A stretch of DNA of 64,000 nt, from positions 96,001-160,000 of the forward strand of contig JABMCL010002954.1 in NCBI GenBank assembly GCA_018857735.1. The letters are read 5' to 3'. Shown here piece after piece: positions 33,395-46,808 of this stretch. Every line of letters starts with the position of its first letter. The first letter of the stretch is position 1. This DNA comes from Alviniconcha marisindica. Lineage: Eukaryota; Mollusca; Gastropoda; Provannidae. The notes under the pieces were generated by a model. The model saw only the letters and a list, made by a program, of their open reading frames with translations, did no database searches and was not told the origin of the DNA. The position numbers were made by a program, and so were the translations under genes.

Positions 33395-34064
33395 ATCTGT
33401 GCAAAGATATGCTTAATTAAGCTTCTAAAATAGATTACACAAGTGCTCAAGAAAACTGAAGAAGCTGGTGTACTGAATAAGCAGCATTAAAGATGCAAAT
33501 CAGAAGCATGTTAGCAACAGTGCTGGAAATTCAAAAGAAAAAGACATGTAACAGAATTATAACACCACATTAGTGAATTTTATTGCTCCAACATCTCTAC
33601 TATTACATCAGTACCTACACAATCACTTGCTAGCAGATGTGCATTTGACTGGGGTTGCACTAAGAATGTTAATGAAACCAGCATGAAATAAGATCAAAAA
33701 GCTAACAAAAAAGCATCAGGCATGCACCACTGACAACTCCTGTTCATGCAAGAAAAAGAAACAAAAACAAACCATTAAAAACAAAAACAACAACAAAAGA
33801 ATGTAAAAGAACAGTCATACAAACAAACTGTTTACAATGACGATCAGAAAAGAAAAACAAATGTGTGTTCCATGTCAGTGGCACCACAAAACTGGAAGAA
33901 GTAGTTTGTGTGTCTGTGCTTTTATAAACTCTCTGGAATTTAAAATGAAGATGTATCATAAACACTGCACAAAACGTCTCTGCGTGCATTTTGTCTGTTT
34001 ACTAGCACTTAAACGCAGCAAAAACACAAATATTACGCCAACTCCACAAAAGACCATCGGACTA
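33393..34064. other. AT-rich intron, unique
   Basis: No supported feature. Confidence 0.5.
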
Positions 34065-34245
34065 ACAGAGTCATATTAAACCTTAAAGTAACTCCACAAA
34101 AGAACATTGGGCTAACAGAGTCATATTAAACCTTAAAGTAACTCCACAAAAGAACATCGGGCTAACAGTCATATTAAACCTTAAAGTAACTCCACAAAAG
34201 AACATCGGGCTAACTCATATTAAACCTTAAAGTAACTCTGCAAAA
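34065..34245. repeat. 50-base tandem repeat, about four copies
   Basis: Unit 'taaaccttaaagtaactcca' then 'caaaagaacatcgggctaac'. Copies shorten to the right by loss of 'agagt'. Confidence 0.93.
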
Positions 34246-35311
34246 GAATACTGAGCTACTCCACACATTAAACACGCTACAGCAAAATGTGCCGAGTTCA
34301 GACAGCACGCTGCAGCATCTGAACACCAAAAAGCAGATTGCAGGCACAGTAGCATTGCGTGGTGAAGGAGAAAAAAGGTTATTCCGTCAGCAGTAGCAGG
34401 TTGAGACAGCATGATCAAAACGCAACAAAACCACACCACCTTGTATGCAGTCAGCACACCACCTTGCAGAGTCAGTTCTCTATGTACCGCCAGTCAAAAG
34501 CCAGTTTTGCAGCCAATGAAAAAACAGCAGAGCAGCTGATGAGATGCAGGTCAAGGTTCACAGAAAGCCCTCTGACCTTTGTTTTGATCTTTGCTAAGCT
34601 TTAGTGCTGTGCAAGCAAAGCTCAGATGTTACCACAACACCCAGTGCTATGGTTCTGTTCCAGCAGGTTCCTATGACCTTAACCAGGCCGGACAAAACAG
34701 TAAGCAGACACAAGTATCAGCAAGGGCCGAGGCTCGTGGGCTCTAAAACAAAATACTGAGATCTGGTCACAGCTGTAAGGGACAGAGTTCAACTACTGAC
34801 ATATTCCGCCAGAATACCATGCTGGGCTTCGGCCTGTTTCCCGTCTGCCATGCATTACTTCTGCCCGTCTCATTTTTCATCAATATATTATAATAGTTAA
34901 TTTTTATGTTGTATACTCATTTTCACTTTGGTGTGTCAGTGGGCAGGTGGTCAAGGTGGCTGATTGGGCACTGATAACCAATTATCTATCTACCGTCTCA
35001 TTTTTTGGTGATACGTTACCTCAAAGACATTACTTCAAAGTTGATGTGTCACAAGAGCTATTTTTGAAGTAACACTTCAGGAAGTTTTTTGGGGGGGTTG
35101 TTTTTGTTCAACTGTTGCTAGGTTGTCGCCGGATGTAACACATGACCCTTAGATATCACAGAGCACACGACCTGGTTTAGTGAAAGGGTTCCCAGGCAAC
35201 GTGCAATGCACTAGTTTTATACCAAACTCACTTCCATCACGGAGCACAACAAACTCCAGCCTACGTTCCGAGACACTCCCTCACCCATGCACTGGAGTCA
35301 GAGCTAACCTG
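34246..35311. other. Intron, unique
   Basis: No supported feature. Confidence 0.45.
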
Positions 35312-36350
35312 CACTCAGACCTACACACCGTGGTGCCACAGGAAGGGTTGAGCGTTACCAAAGCTGTGTTCAGACCTACACACTGTGGGGCCACAGGAAG
35401 GGTTGAGAATTATCAAGGCTGTGTTCAGACCTACACACCGTGGTGCCACAGGAAGGGTTGAGAGTTATCAAGGCTGTGTTCAGACCTACACACCGTGGGG
35501 CCACAGGAAGGGTTGAGAATTATCAAGGCTGTGTTCAGACCTACACACCGTGGTGACACAGGAAGGGTTGAGCGTTACCAAAGCTGTGTTCAGACCTACA
35601 CACTGAGGTGCCACAGGAAGGGTTGAGAATTATCAAGGCTGTGTTCAGACCTACACACCGTGGTGACACAGGAAGGGTTGAGCGTTACCAAAGCTGTGTT
35701 CAGACCTACACACTGTGGGGCCACAGGAAGGGTTGAGAGTTATCAAGGCTGTGTTCAGACCTACACACTGAGGTGCCACAGGAAGGGTTGAGAGTTATCA
35801 AGGCTGTGTTCAGACCTACACACCGTGGTGCCACAGGAAGGGTTGAGAGTTATCAAGGCTGTGTTCAGACCTACACACTGTGGTGCCACAGGAAGGGTTG
35901 AGAGTTATCAAGGCTGTGTTCAGACCTACACACCGTGGTGCCACAGGAAGGGTTGAGAGTTATCAAAGATGTGTTCAGACCTAAGTGCTGTGGGGACACA
36001 GGATGGGTTGAGAGTTATCAAAGATGTGTTCAGACCTACACACCGTGGGGACACAGGAAGGGTTGAGAGTTATCAAAGATGTGTTCAGACCTAAGTGCTG
36101 TGGGGACACAGGGTGGGTTGAGAGTTATCACAACTGTATTTAGACCTAAGCACTGAGGGGCCACAGGAAGGGATGAAAGTTATAAAGTGCTACAGGAAGG
36201 GATGAGAGTTATCAAGGCTGTGCTCAGACCTAAGCATTGAAGGGCCACAGGAAGGGATGAAAGTTATCAAAGTGCCACAGGAAGGGATGAGAGTTATCAA
36301 AGCGCCACAGGAAGGGTTGAGAGTTATCAAACTGCCACAGGAAGGGCAAA
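35312..36350. repeat. 55-base minisatellite
   Basis: Unit 'gtgttcagacctacacaccg' then 'tggtgccacaggaagggttg' then 'agagttatcaaggct'. About 17 copies. Units shorten to about 31 bases at the right end (36180-36340). Confidence 0.95.
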
Positions 36351-36841
36351 GGGGCCCAGTGATTCCTAGTCTAACATTCTCATTCACTAATGCTTCATGC
36401 AGTGTAGGTGCTGGGCTCGATCCCAGCTCATCCCTGTACTCTATCTAGCTCCTAGCCTTACAGGGAGACAACTGGAGCAAACATCTACCTCCTTGGACTT
36501 GGACAAAAAGCAGGTGGAACCTGTGAGATTCTGGTGAGCATGAAAAAGACCTACACTGCAGTCAAAAACTGAGGAATTCGCAAAGGAACTTTCCCCTGCT
36601 TCTCTGGCAAAACTCACCAGCGCCAACCATTACGTGGCCGTGGCCGGTAAACGCTAACACTACTTTTTTCCGCTGAGGCAACCTGAAGTTCCAGTGATGT
36701 TAATAGAGTGCTATGGCAACAAGGAAGTGTCAGAATATCAGCGGTGAAAGAGGGGGGTCAGTGAAACAAGGGCAGAAAGCAGGGTGCGAAGCAGCAGGCG
36801 GTGAGCTGCGGCTGGTGAGAAGGGCGTGTGCCTGACGTCAC

Positions 36842-36925
36842 CTGTGGAACGTGGAGGGTCTGGGTGTGCGGGACCTGATTGGTTTCCCCGTGGCGGTGGT
36901 ACAGGGAGGAGCAGTACGACTTCCA
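36842..36925 (-). CDS. Candidate cassette exon of ARHGEF11/12
   Basis: An 84-base segment has acceptor 'tctgtgttgtggcccag' and donor GTGACG, open in phase 0. It fits between the exons at 43465 and 31907, both phase 0. It would encode WKSYCSSLYHRHGETNQVPH and TQTLHVPQ. GC content and codon look resemble the true exons, but I do not recognise the peptide in the family. The exon can be left out without a frameshift, so it may be alternatively spliced, or it may be chance. Confidence 0.45.
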
Positions 36926-37157
36926 CTGGGCCACAACACAGACACACGGTTACCACACAACTTGACCCCAGCCTTACATACACATACAAAACATCTAATG
37001 CTATTAGTGATCCTTACATACACATACAAAGCATCTAATGTTATTAGTGATCTATCTGTCTGTCTGTCCCCCACACACACACAAACACACACACACATCA
37101 ACGTGAGCTATTACATGGACATTTAAAGCATCTAGTAGTCTCTCTCTCTTGCTCTCC

Positions 37158-37249
<92 letters not shown>

Positions 37250-37420
37250 CTTAATGACATGAACACATGGACACACCCTGGCACACAGGTTCACACAACA
37301 TATGTTTGTTCTGCACTGTGTCTAAGGCAACAAACACCTGCTAGTGCAAAGCCCAAACACAACAACCACAAAAACCGGCCCAACCAGCAGCAGAGAAAGA
37401 CAGAGAGCAGAAACACAGCG
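36926..37420. repeat. 41-54-base duplication and (TC)n(CA)n tract
   Basis: 'ccttacatacacatacaaa' and 'catctaatg(c/t)tattagtgat' occur twice (36973 and 37012). TC then CA tracts cover about 37139-37246. The rest is unique. Confidence 0.85.
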
Positions 37421-37424
37421 ACAA

Positions 37425-37640
37425 GGATACAACCATGCACTAACAAAACTATAAGAAGGATGCAACCCTGCACTAATACAACCATAAGGAAGATACGACC
37501 GTGCACTAATAAAACCATAAGGAAGATACGACCCTGCACTAATACAACCGTAAGGAAGATACGACCCTGCACTAATACAACCATAAGGAAGATATGACCG
37601 TGCACTAATAAAACCATAAGGACGACAGGACTATGCACTA
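37425..37640. repeat. 33-base minisatellite
   Basis: Unit 'acgaccctgcactaatacaa' then 'ccataaggaagat', about 6.5 copies. The period is a multiple of three and leaves an open frame without other support. Confidence 0.94.
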
Positions 37641-37782
37641 AGGTAAGGAGGACCTGCTCAATACACAGCTTCCACAGCGGAAGCCAAGACAATCACTTCA
37701 CATAAAAACCATTTCACACTATTCAACGTCATGAATGTAACAGAAACATGTACTCCTGCGCTGCCTATGTTGTATGTTTAAC

Positions 37783-37816
37783 TGGGCGTAAAAAAACCAA
37801 CTTACTTACTTACTTG
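37783..37816. mobile_element. Dispersed repeat tail motif
   Basis: 'actgggcgtaaaaaaaccaa' is followed by (CTTA)n. This is the same motif, in the opposite orientation, as at 58300-58345, typical of the 3' end and tail of a short retroposon. No body is recognisable beside it. Confidence 0.55.
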
Positions 37817-37899
37817 TATGTTTATTGCCTCCCCACAAAGGAATACTGTGACATTTTGATTCTGGAGGGATGTAGGGAGAGACAGACGACTGACAGCAG

Positions 37900-37904
<5 letters not shown>

Positions 37905-37958
<54 letters not shown>

Positions 37959-38050
37959 GAGACAGAGAGAGAGACAGAGAGAGAGACAGTGAGAGACAGA
38001 GAGACAGAGAGAGACACACACACACACAGAGAGAAACACACACAGACAAA
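37905..38050. repeat. (GA)n tract with GACA variants
   Basis: Pure GA from about 37908 to 37950, then GAGAGACA-type repeats and a CA block to 38045. Confidence 0.95.
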
Positions 38051-39395
38051 CAAAAATAGAAAGAAATCATAATGGTATCCCAGCTGCAAAATGAAGAGGC
38101 TGTGGTAACGCATTCTGCAACTAACACAGACAGACTGTTTTCATGCCATGCTCACATTTATGCATACAACATAATCATGGGCTGCAAAACGTGAAGTGAT
38201 TCAAATGTGCAAACACTGGCATGCCAAATGTCCATCATGCACATGCACTAGAACTGGGGTGTGGGGGGGGGGGGGGGGGTGCACAGTTCAAACTTCAACA
38301 GCAACAGCAGCTGCACACGTGCCGTTTTTGGCTGATTAGTCTCCACACTGACTGCGGTAAAACACGACACCACAAAGGCTCCATCCTCTTTGAATCGCAC
38401 TGAATAAATAATTTATAACACACATCAAAGACTTCCACGCAAGAATATGCATGTTCAGAATGCGGGGATGGGGGGTGGGGTGTAACATATATTTTCACCC
38501 ACGCGCACACCTTAAGAGACAAGGTGAGTCGCTCAGACATGATGTTCAAGACAGAGCAAGTCCGCACTGCACCAAAATATGGTACCCAAGTAAAGATACA
38601 TGATCTTGCACAGGCATGGATGAGGCACTCCGTTTAGTTAAACTGAAGGAGACTCCAAGTGAAGGAACAAGCTGGCTGATAACGTAGAAAAAGTGCCATG
38701 AATTATTTCTGTCTGAAGGGTTTGTAGGATTGTTCTATCAATACTTTTGCAACAGAAAACTTTTCTGCTTGAAATCTGACCTCTTCAGGACACAGCCATG
38801 TTGGTCCACTCTTTACCAATGAAGAGCAGAAAAGTCCTAGCTCATGATGTAATGTACACCTGTGTCACAAAGCTGACCTTGCTTATAATATCACAAGCAC
38901 ACGCACACAAAATTGCAGCACTCACGGACTTGTTTCTTCAACTTTCAAACATCAATTTTTAACCAAGTTGACCAAACATCAACTGAAGACTGCCGTGAAG
39001 TCATTTTCCATGTATGCTGACGAGGCTTGTGCTACTGCTTCACTTGAAGTCTCCTGTAACTAGTAATCAACTGAAATTTGTATTCAATTAAAAACAAAAC
39101 AAAAAAACATCCTGATGAGAAGTAACTTGGTGTTTTAAGAAAACCTCTACCATTATGAGTAATGTGGCATATGTGACCTATTATCTTATATAGCAACTGC
39201 AATGTACAGAGAATGGAAGCAAGCTCTTTGACATGAAAGCCAACTAACATGGATGATTTGCTGTCAAAGACAGTCTGCACTGTATGTACCATTTAACATT
39301 TCACATCTCCTGGACAGATTTGGCTGTGAGGGTGATTGTCCGGCAAAATGCCCTGTTGCTTTACGCACAGTGGTTCAGCAGAACCCAGAACAAGC
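38051..39395. other. Intron, unique
   Basis: A poly-G run lies at 38263-38279. No exon or element was identified. Confidence 0.45.
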
Positions 39396-39600
39396 ACCCA
39401 TACAAGCATGTTTACCATACAAGCACATCCACAACACACGCTAAACAACCAGTCATGTACAAGCATGTCCACAACACACACTAGACAACCAGTCATATAC
39501 AAGCATGTCCACAACACACACTACACAACCAGTCACATACAAGCATGTCCGTCATTACATACAGGAATGTCCACAACACACACTCTGACAACCAGTCAAA
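39396..39600. repeat. 40-base minisatellite
   Basis: Unit 'acaagcatgtccacaacaca' then 'cactaaacaaccagtca', about five copies. Confidence 0.92.
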
Positions 39601-40739
39601 AGCTCTCATGGGAACGGTTCCTTAACTACTTTCTCTTCAAGGCTTCAAAGACCAGGCATGGGAACTGTCTCTCTCTCAAAAACAACAACAACAAAAACCC
39701 AGCTGAAATGATTGAAAATCCATGGCATGGGGGACGGGGGACGGGGTACAGAAAGGGCCCTCAAAATAACCAATCTGAAAAGTGCACTGGGGATGGCACA
39801 GATACCGTCTTCCAAAATTACAACAACAACAAAAGCAGAGGGCGTGAGGGGAATTGGGGGTGGGGGGGACTGAAAGAAGTCACTGTACATTTGTTGAAAG
39901 TGGGGGAAAGGGGTGCAGAAATTATCTTCTTTTCTTTTCTTTTTAAATCCCCAAACAGGGGGGACAGCTTATCTCCTACCACGCAAAAGACAAATTTCAG
40001 ACATTTGCGCTGGCTGCAACATTTTAAACAGTCCACACATTAACACAGATAGTTGGGGGGTTTCCCTGTTCTTCCCCCTGCAGGTGAACTGCATCAATGA
40101 CTGGATGAGCTGACAATTCCCATGCCTATGGACATCACAGGACATGCTGTGTGATGCCTGACGGGCAGCGCCAACACTTGCACGCCCAAACGTAGGTCTC
40201 TAGTCGCTGGGAAGGGTTACAGTGACAGTGCATGCCAAACAACAACCACAACAACGATACAAAAACAGCCACCAAGCAGCCTCAAGCTTCATGCCAGCTG
40301 CCGAACTGCCGGGGACCAAAAGGGCGATGTTAGCCAGACTTCACCAACGTAGGCCACAAAACGCAACAGAAACAACTGGACCAAAACGAATGGGTGGAAA
40401 AAGGTTCAAACAAAAAAACTGTGTTTACCCGCTTTAACCTACGTCGGAAGATCTGACCACCCTACAAACCACAGGTGAACATGGTTTAGTGACAGGTGAG
40501 GGCAGTGGTCAAAGTAATATGCCACAGAGGCAGAGGACACAAACTGTTACCCTTAGAATCCCAACAACACACCGGAGAAAAAGTAATCCAACCCTGAAGC
40601 CCTCAAGGGTGTTACTGCTACGACAGGAAATCCTAAGACAAGTTTCTCATGAGGGACGGTTGAAAACAAAACAAAGGAAAACTCAGGAGAACTATGCAGC
40701 AAGTGATAATAAAAAGAACAACAAAACTGTACTAAGTGG
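39601..40739. other. Intron, unique
   Basis: No supported feature. Confidence 0.45.
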
Positions 40740-41360
40740 GCATCACAGGAAGTTTACTTGTCCAAATTTTCCTAAATTTCCCTCCCAACAAAATTTTTTT
40801 TACTTTACCACAAAACAGGAAGTTTACTCGTCCAAATTTTCCTAAATTTCCCTCCCAACAAAATATTTTACTTTACCACAAAACAGGAAGTTTACTCATC
40901 TGAATTTTCCTAAATTTCCCTCCCAACAAAATATTTTACTTTACCACAAAACAGGCAGTTTACTCATCTGAATTTTCCTAAATTTCCCTCCCAACAAAAT
41001 ATTTTACTTTACCACAAAACAGGAAGTTTACTCATCTGAATTTTCCTAAATTTCCATCCCAACAAAATATTTTACTTTACCACAAAACAGGAAGTTTACT
41101 CATCTGAATTTTCCTAAATTTCCCTCCCAACAAAATATTTTACTTTACCACAAAGCAGGAAGTTTACTCATCTGAATTTTCCTAAATTTCCCTCCCAACA
41201 AAATATTTTACTTTACCACAAAACAGGAAGTTTACTCATCTGAATTTTCCTAAATTTCCCTCCCAACAAAATATTTTACTTTACCACAAAACAGGAAGTT
41301 TACCCATCCAAATTTCCCTAAATTTACCTCCCATCAAAATATTTCACTTTATCACAAGAT
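40740..41360. repeat. 68-base AT-rich minisatellite
   Basis: Unit 'caggaagtttactcatctga' then 'attttcctaaatttccctcc' then 'caacaaaatattttacttta'. About nine well-conserved copies. It is unlike the GC-rich exons and the other arrays in its high AT content. Confidence 0.96.
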
Positions 41361-43464
41361 CACAGAAGGGATTTGTTTCCAATAAATGCAGCAAAAACCA
41401 CACGGGTTAATAGGTCTGTTCGCAGCACAACTAATAGCATTTCAGATTTACTACCATTTCTCTCACCAACAAACATATGAACTGATCAAAATGATAGGCT
41501 ATCAACACAGGAACAGTAAAATTGCACTATGCAGACAGGGACACGATCAAATGAATACAAAAAGTTAGAAGCTTAAATGACACATGTTAGAGAAATGAGA
41601 GAAGCTTACATGATACATGTTAGAGAAATGAAAGAACAAACACACACAACAAAGACGCTGAAACTCGCTCTCACACAAGATAACAGCAGCTTTAGCAGAA
41701 GCCAAGTTTGAAACAGAGCAGCGAGAGGGGTCCCTGTCAGATGCTATTAACACTTTGAAGTGGCCGGGTTATTTACATATATATATACAAGTAATGACTG
41801 ATTAAAGGTATTTAACTCCTGATTTCTGTCTTTTTCTTGGTCTTATGGTGGTTTCTTCTGCTTCTCAAAACGTAGGCAACTTTACTCTGCAGTACCCATT
41901 TTTAATTTTTTTTTTAAATGGAAGCCGAGTGGAAATATGGAGAAAGAGCTAGTGTCTTGCCATATCACTGTGGCAAATTCAGGCAGTAGGCAAACACAGG
42001 AGAGGTGAGTCTAGGCAGAAATAGGGTTAACAACCCTTGTTTGTCAAGTCTTCACAGCAATGAGAGAAGACCTTTATCTTTTTTTCAAATTCATTCTAAG
42101 TTCAGTGTTGGCAAAGTCAGACATGAGCCTATGATGACGTCAAACAATCTGAAACCCAGTATAATCCCTTTCCTACACACTGTAGCAACTGGAACTGCCA
42201 GCTTCTATATTTTCCAAACAGTCTGATTTTGCAGGTCTGTGGCCAAGCAAAGCTGAAGCACGGACATGAGGCCAGAGTTAGAACTGATTAGGGCCAGTGG
42301 AGAAATTGAAGGGTTAGTGAACCAAACAGCAGGACAGTCCAGCTGCACCAGCAAAGGACAGGCCAGTTGCACAGGCGAAAACACAAGCCTGAAGAGTCCA
42401 ACATTCATCATCAAGTGAAGGTTAGTGCACCTCATTTCTCCTTTTTTTCTAACCTCATCATGTCAGCCAACAGCACCCTCATACTTTTCTCACAACACTA
42501 GCCTGTCTTACCTTCATGACAGTTCAAACTGGGTGAATGAATACTTTACAAGCGTATTGTCTATGGTTGCCAAGGGGTTGGGTGAATACTTCACAAGTGT
42601 ATTGTCTACGGTCGCCAAGGGGTTGGGTGAATGAATACTTCACAAGTGTATCATTTAATGGAAGTTAGCTGGTCAAGCCTGGATACAGCTCACATCTTGC
42701 TGCACTCCTGTGTGGATCTGAATCCCCCGTTTTTATCCAGTACTGACTGATGCCAGTCGTTTTTCGGCATAAATGTCTGCTTCAGCAGTCTTGACACGAG
42801 TAGGTTTTGAGCAGCTGACAATGTGCAAAGCTCCATCTGCTGAAAACCCAGGGCTCTCAAAGGTCCCTTCTTTTAAGCCACCAGCAGATCACATAGCTTT
42901 GCGTGCTTCTCCTGCTGTCAGGAATTTGGCCTTCCAGTTTCCTGAATTTCCTTTAGTTCCAAATCCTCTTCCAAAACAAGGCAATGCGTATTGTGAACGT
43001 TCACTCAGACTTTTAATATACGTGTTTAATTCCCTCTGCTCTGACATATTGACAAAAGTTGAGGATAGAAAAACACCACCACCCACCCATTAATTTAAAA
43101 ATTAAAAATTTAAATAACTGAATTTTCATCAGGTTCTTTCTCCCCACCCTGTCCCAACCCCCATTTTCTTTTTAGGCAAGGTTTGTGGCTCAAGACACTT
43201 CTGACTTAGCTGTGTTTGATATTTTCTTACAGTGTTTTACTTGGATACAACCTCTGTGGCTGACTTAGAGTTATACATCAAGTCACTAAGTAACCTACAC
43301 ATAGCTTTCAACACAAACATGTTGTCAAACAAACAAACAAACAAACAAGCAAGCAACAAAACAAACCCACAAAACATAAACAAACAAAAGGAGACAAACA
43401 AATGACCAAGAAATGCAGGAGGGAAGGAGGAAGGAACAGTTGGGGAGGAGGAGGATGGCTGTAC
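41361..43464. other. Intron, mostly unique, with one small array
   Basis: A 46-base repeat ('gtgaatacttcacaagtgta', 'ttgtctacggtcgccaaggg') covers about 42525-42660 in about three copies. (CAAA)n lies near 43328-43350. I see no exon. Confidence 0.7.
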
Positions 43465-43707
43465 CTCAGCGGCGGCCTCAGCTGCTCCCCCTGCTGCCAA
43501 GCCTACATAGAAAGTGGACTGGATTTGCCCTGCTCTTTGCCTGCGCGATGCTGCGTCCGATTTGGAACGCATGACGTTGGTGCCCCCCCGGCCCTCGCTG
43601 GCGTAGCCGGAGCTGTAGCGGAAGTCAGAGACAGGCGCAGAGACCTGCTTCCTGTGTTTGCTGTCCTTGTGAGGCGCGGCGCTGGGCTGAGTGTAGAGCG
43701 ACTGCTG
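43465..43707 (-). CDS. ARHGEF11/12: ARHGEF11/12 exon: long low-complexity linker
   Basis: This 243-base exon (81 codons, phase 0 at both ends) has donor GTACAG. The acceptor is a tandem NAG series (TAG CAG CAG). The peptide includes QQSLYTQPSAAPHKDSKHRK, QVSAPVSDFRYSSGYASEGR and MRSKSDAASRRQRAGQIQST, and ends alanine-rich (LAAGGAAEAAAE). It is basic and serine-rich, with phosphosite-like RSKSD and no folded domain. This is the longest exon in the window. Depending on which NAG is used the first glutamine could be dropped. Confidence 0.93.
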
Positions 43708-45139
43708 CTACGCAGATGCGGCGGTAAAAAAAAAACCAAGGACAGTCAGATGACATGGGGGAGAGGGGAGGTCAGGAGGAACAGAAGTTTGCCGGACTAG
43801 CTGGCTAGAGTGTCTGCACCACTCGGAAGCCAGACGCTCCCACTGTGAATGGTGAGGACAGGAGTGACGGAGGAAGCGGTCCCCACAAGCTAACGTGGAC
43901 AGCAGCGTCAGCATAGTATCAGAGCAGAAAGAAGAAACAATACTTTATGGCGGAACGAGATAGAAATGGGATGAAAGTAGAGTTTCTTCTTTCTGGTGGA
44001 ATGAGATGAAATGGGATGAAAGTAGAGTTTCTTCTTTCTGGTGGAATAAACTGAAATGAGAAGCCCCCACCCCAGCCACTTTCAACAAAACACACACACA
44101 CACACACAGAGGAGAAAAGATTGCTGTGGTGAAAATGCGAAGATGTTAACTTCAACCAGTGGTGACGCCGGCAGACTGTGTATGCCTGCCAGTGTCATGT
44201 AGGCTGTGTGCCAAATGTTACACAGAGCTGACAGAGGGTTCTCTGCTGAGCTCTAAGCCCCGCCTCCCACACTTTCAGTACCACAAGCTTTGGATCTGAC
44301 CACTGGAATGTATGATAATCTGAACGTGCGCCATCACTTACTCTGAATGCTTTGTTTGAAGCACGCCAGTAATTCACGCTGTTGCTACAATTAGACTGTG
44401 GGCCAAAAATGGCAGCCACTTTTCAGGCCTTTCAAGCAGATCGTTATCTGTGATGTTCTAGGGCAACTGGCAGAACAGAACCCTCTACAGTCAATGTGCC
44501 AGCATGTTACAGTGCGCACACCGCAAGTGAACACATCATCTTTGCAGAAACCCACACAGCATCCGGTGTGTGCACAGAAATGCAAAATATTTCTCCATGA
44601 GTCCAGCCTCATTGGATTTCTCGGCACTGCTCAAGTCAACTCACATTCAAAATTGGAAAATGCGACTTCCGCTGCTGTTTCAGTCTGACCCCAAAATGGG
44701 TGAAGGTCAGCAAAGCCAGCAGGAGCACAGCAAAGCTAGCAACAGGTTATCTTTGCACAGACTTGAACAACTCACTAAAATTGTACTGGACAAACATCAT
44801 CATCGAAATGCCACAGACCAAGGATTTTGCCAAGTCTACACACAGATTACCCCTCAAGGGGTGGCGTGCGTGCGTGCGTGCATGCGTGTGTGTGTGCGCA
44901 CATGTATGCATGCGTGCATGCATAGCTAGTGTTATTTTAAGCCACCTGTGCCTCCACTTAAATCTCCTTTATTGTTCATCATTCTTATGGCAACTAAGAG
45001 AACTGCATGGACCCAATGCAGCCGGTTTGTCTGGAAGGACCAACACTGACCTTTACACAGACTACACGCTTTTTCATGCAGCAAAATTTGCCCTGATATA
45101 ACTGTCATGGTTGTCTAGGCTAAAAAGAACAAGATACTA
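43708..45139. other. Intron with a small duplication
   Basis: A 45-base repeat ('gagatgaaatgggatgaaag', 'tagagtttcttctttctggt') covers about 43950-44055 in 2.5 copies. CA is near 44091-44109. The rest is unique. Confidence 0.75.
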
Positions 45140-45540
45140 TCCATGCAGTAAACCAGACACTGCACAGTAACAATCATGAGAACCGACTGTAAACAGGACA
45201 CTGCCCAGTAACAATCCTGAGAACTGACTGTAAACAGGACACTGCACAGTAACAATCATGAAAACTGTAAACAGGACACTGCACAGTAACAATCATGAAA
45301 ACTGTAAACAGGACACTGCACAGTAACAATCATGAAAACTGTAAACAGGACACTGCACAGTAACAATCATGAGAACTGACTGACTGTAAACAGGGCACTG
45401 CCCAGTAACAACCATGAGAACTGACTGTAAACAGGACACTGCACAGTAACAATCATGAGAACTGATGACTGCAACACCATGTGTGTAAACAGAACTCTGC
45501 ACAGTAACAATCATCAGAACTGGCTGACTGTGACACCATG
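45140..45540. repeat. 37-51-base minisatellite
   Basis: Unit 'gtaaacaggacactgcacag' then 'taacaatcatgaaaact', about nine copies, some with an extra 'gaactgactgac'. Confidence 0.94.
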
Positions 45541-45639
45541 CATGCAATGGGACTCCTGTTCTCACAGAAGTCAGTGTGCAGGCCGTTAATAATGAGAACT
45601 GGTAAAAAGGCAAGCCAAGGAGTGCAGTGGCCAGTAGAC

Positions 45640-46150
45640 CTTTTGAACAGAGAACTAACAATGGAAATGAGTAGACCTTTTGAACAGAGAACTAACAATG
45701 GAAATGAGTAGACCTACTGAACAGAGAACAATGGAAATGAGCAGACCATATGAACAGAGAACTAACAATGGAAATGAGCAGACCTTTTGAACAGAGAACT
45801 AACAATGAAAACGAGTAGACCTTTTGTACAGAGAACTCAGAATGAAAATGAATAGACCTGTACAGATAGCCAAGAATGGAAATGAGTAGACCTACTGTAC
45901 AGAGAGCCAAGAATGGAAATGAGTAGACCTTTTGTACAGAGAGCCAAGAATGGAAACGAGTAGACCTTTTGTACAGAGAGCCAAGAATGGAAACGAGTAG
46001 ACCTTTTGTACAGAGAGCCAAGAATGGAAACGAGTAGACCTTTTGTACAGAGAGCCAAGAATGGAAACAAGCAGACCTTTTGTACAGAGAACCAAGAATG
46101 GAAACGAGTAGACCTTTTGTACAGAGAGCCAAGAATGGGAATGAAGACAA
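45640..46150. repeat. 37-base minisatellite
   Basis: Unit 'agtagaccttttgtacagag' then 'agccaagaatggaaacg'. About 14 copies, with an older 'aactaacaatggaaatg' version at the left. Confidence 0.95.
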
Positions 46151-46808
46151 AATGCCTTAAAAAGCTTTGTGACATTCGTCAAAGTCATCTCTGCACACAC
46201 AGCATTCAAGAAAAGAAGGAATAAAACCTAAATGTGTGTGTGTGTGTGTGTGTGCGTGGGTGCATGTGTGGCTGTGTTTGTGCTGTGCAGATCTGCTCCT
46301 GTCAACGTATTCAGAGTCCCCAAAGCAAGACAAAGAAAAAGAAGCCAGACTGAAAAGGTAGAAAAACAAAACAAACAAACAAACAAACAAACAAACAATA
46401 GCAGAATGAAACTGAAAAGAAAAAGAAAAACAGAAGAAAAACAGCAACCGAAATAAGCCAGGCACTGACAAAAATATGCAAGATGAAATCTGATGGGATG
46501 TGCTCAGTGAATCTGAATTCTTCCCTCTCGCTGGTGGTATACATGCTCAAAATCCGCTTCAAATAAAAACTGAAAAGAAGCGTGAAAATACCCAAACAAA
46601 AAACCACAGCCGTTCGAATGCTGAACGGCTAGCCAGTAAGAAGCTGCACTATATAATGTTCTACGCAAGCTGGTGTATATATTTGTACATATTCTACTGC
46701 CTACGACAGCAGTGCAGACTGTAAATATGTATTGTAGGTGGACTATCTACTGAGCATGTGTAAGTCTGGTTATGATGACTAAGCAACTGCACATCCCAGG
46801 ATTCTTAC
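46151..46808. other. Intron, unique with TG and (CAAA)n
   Basis: TG near 46233-46252 and CAAA near 46370-46395. Otherwise no feature. Confidence 0.5.
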
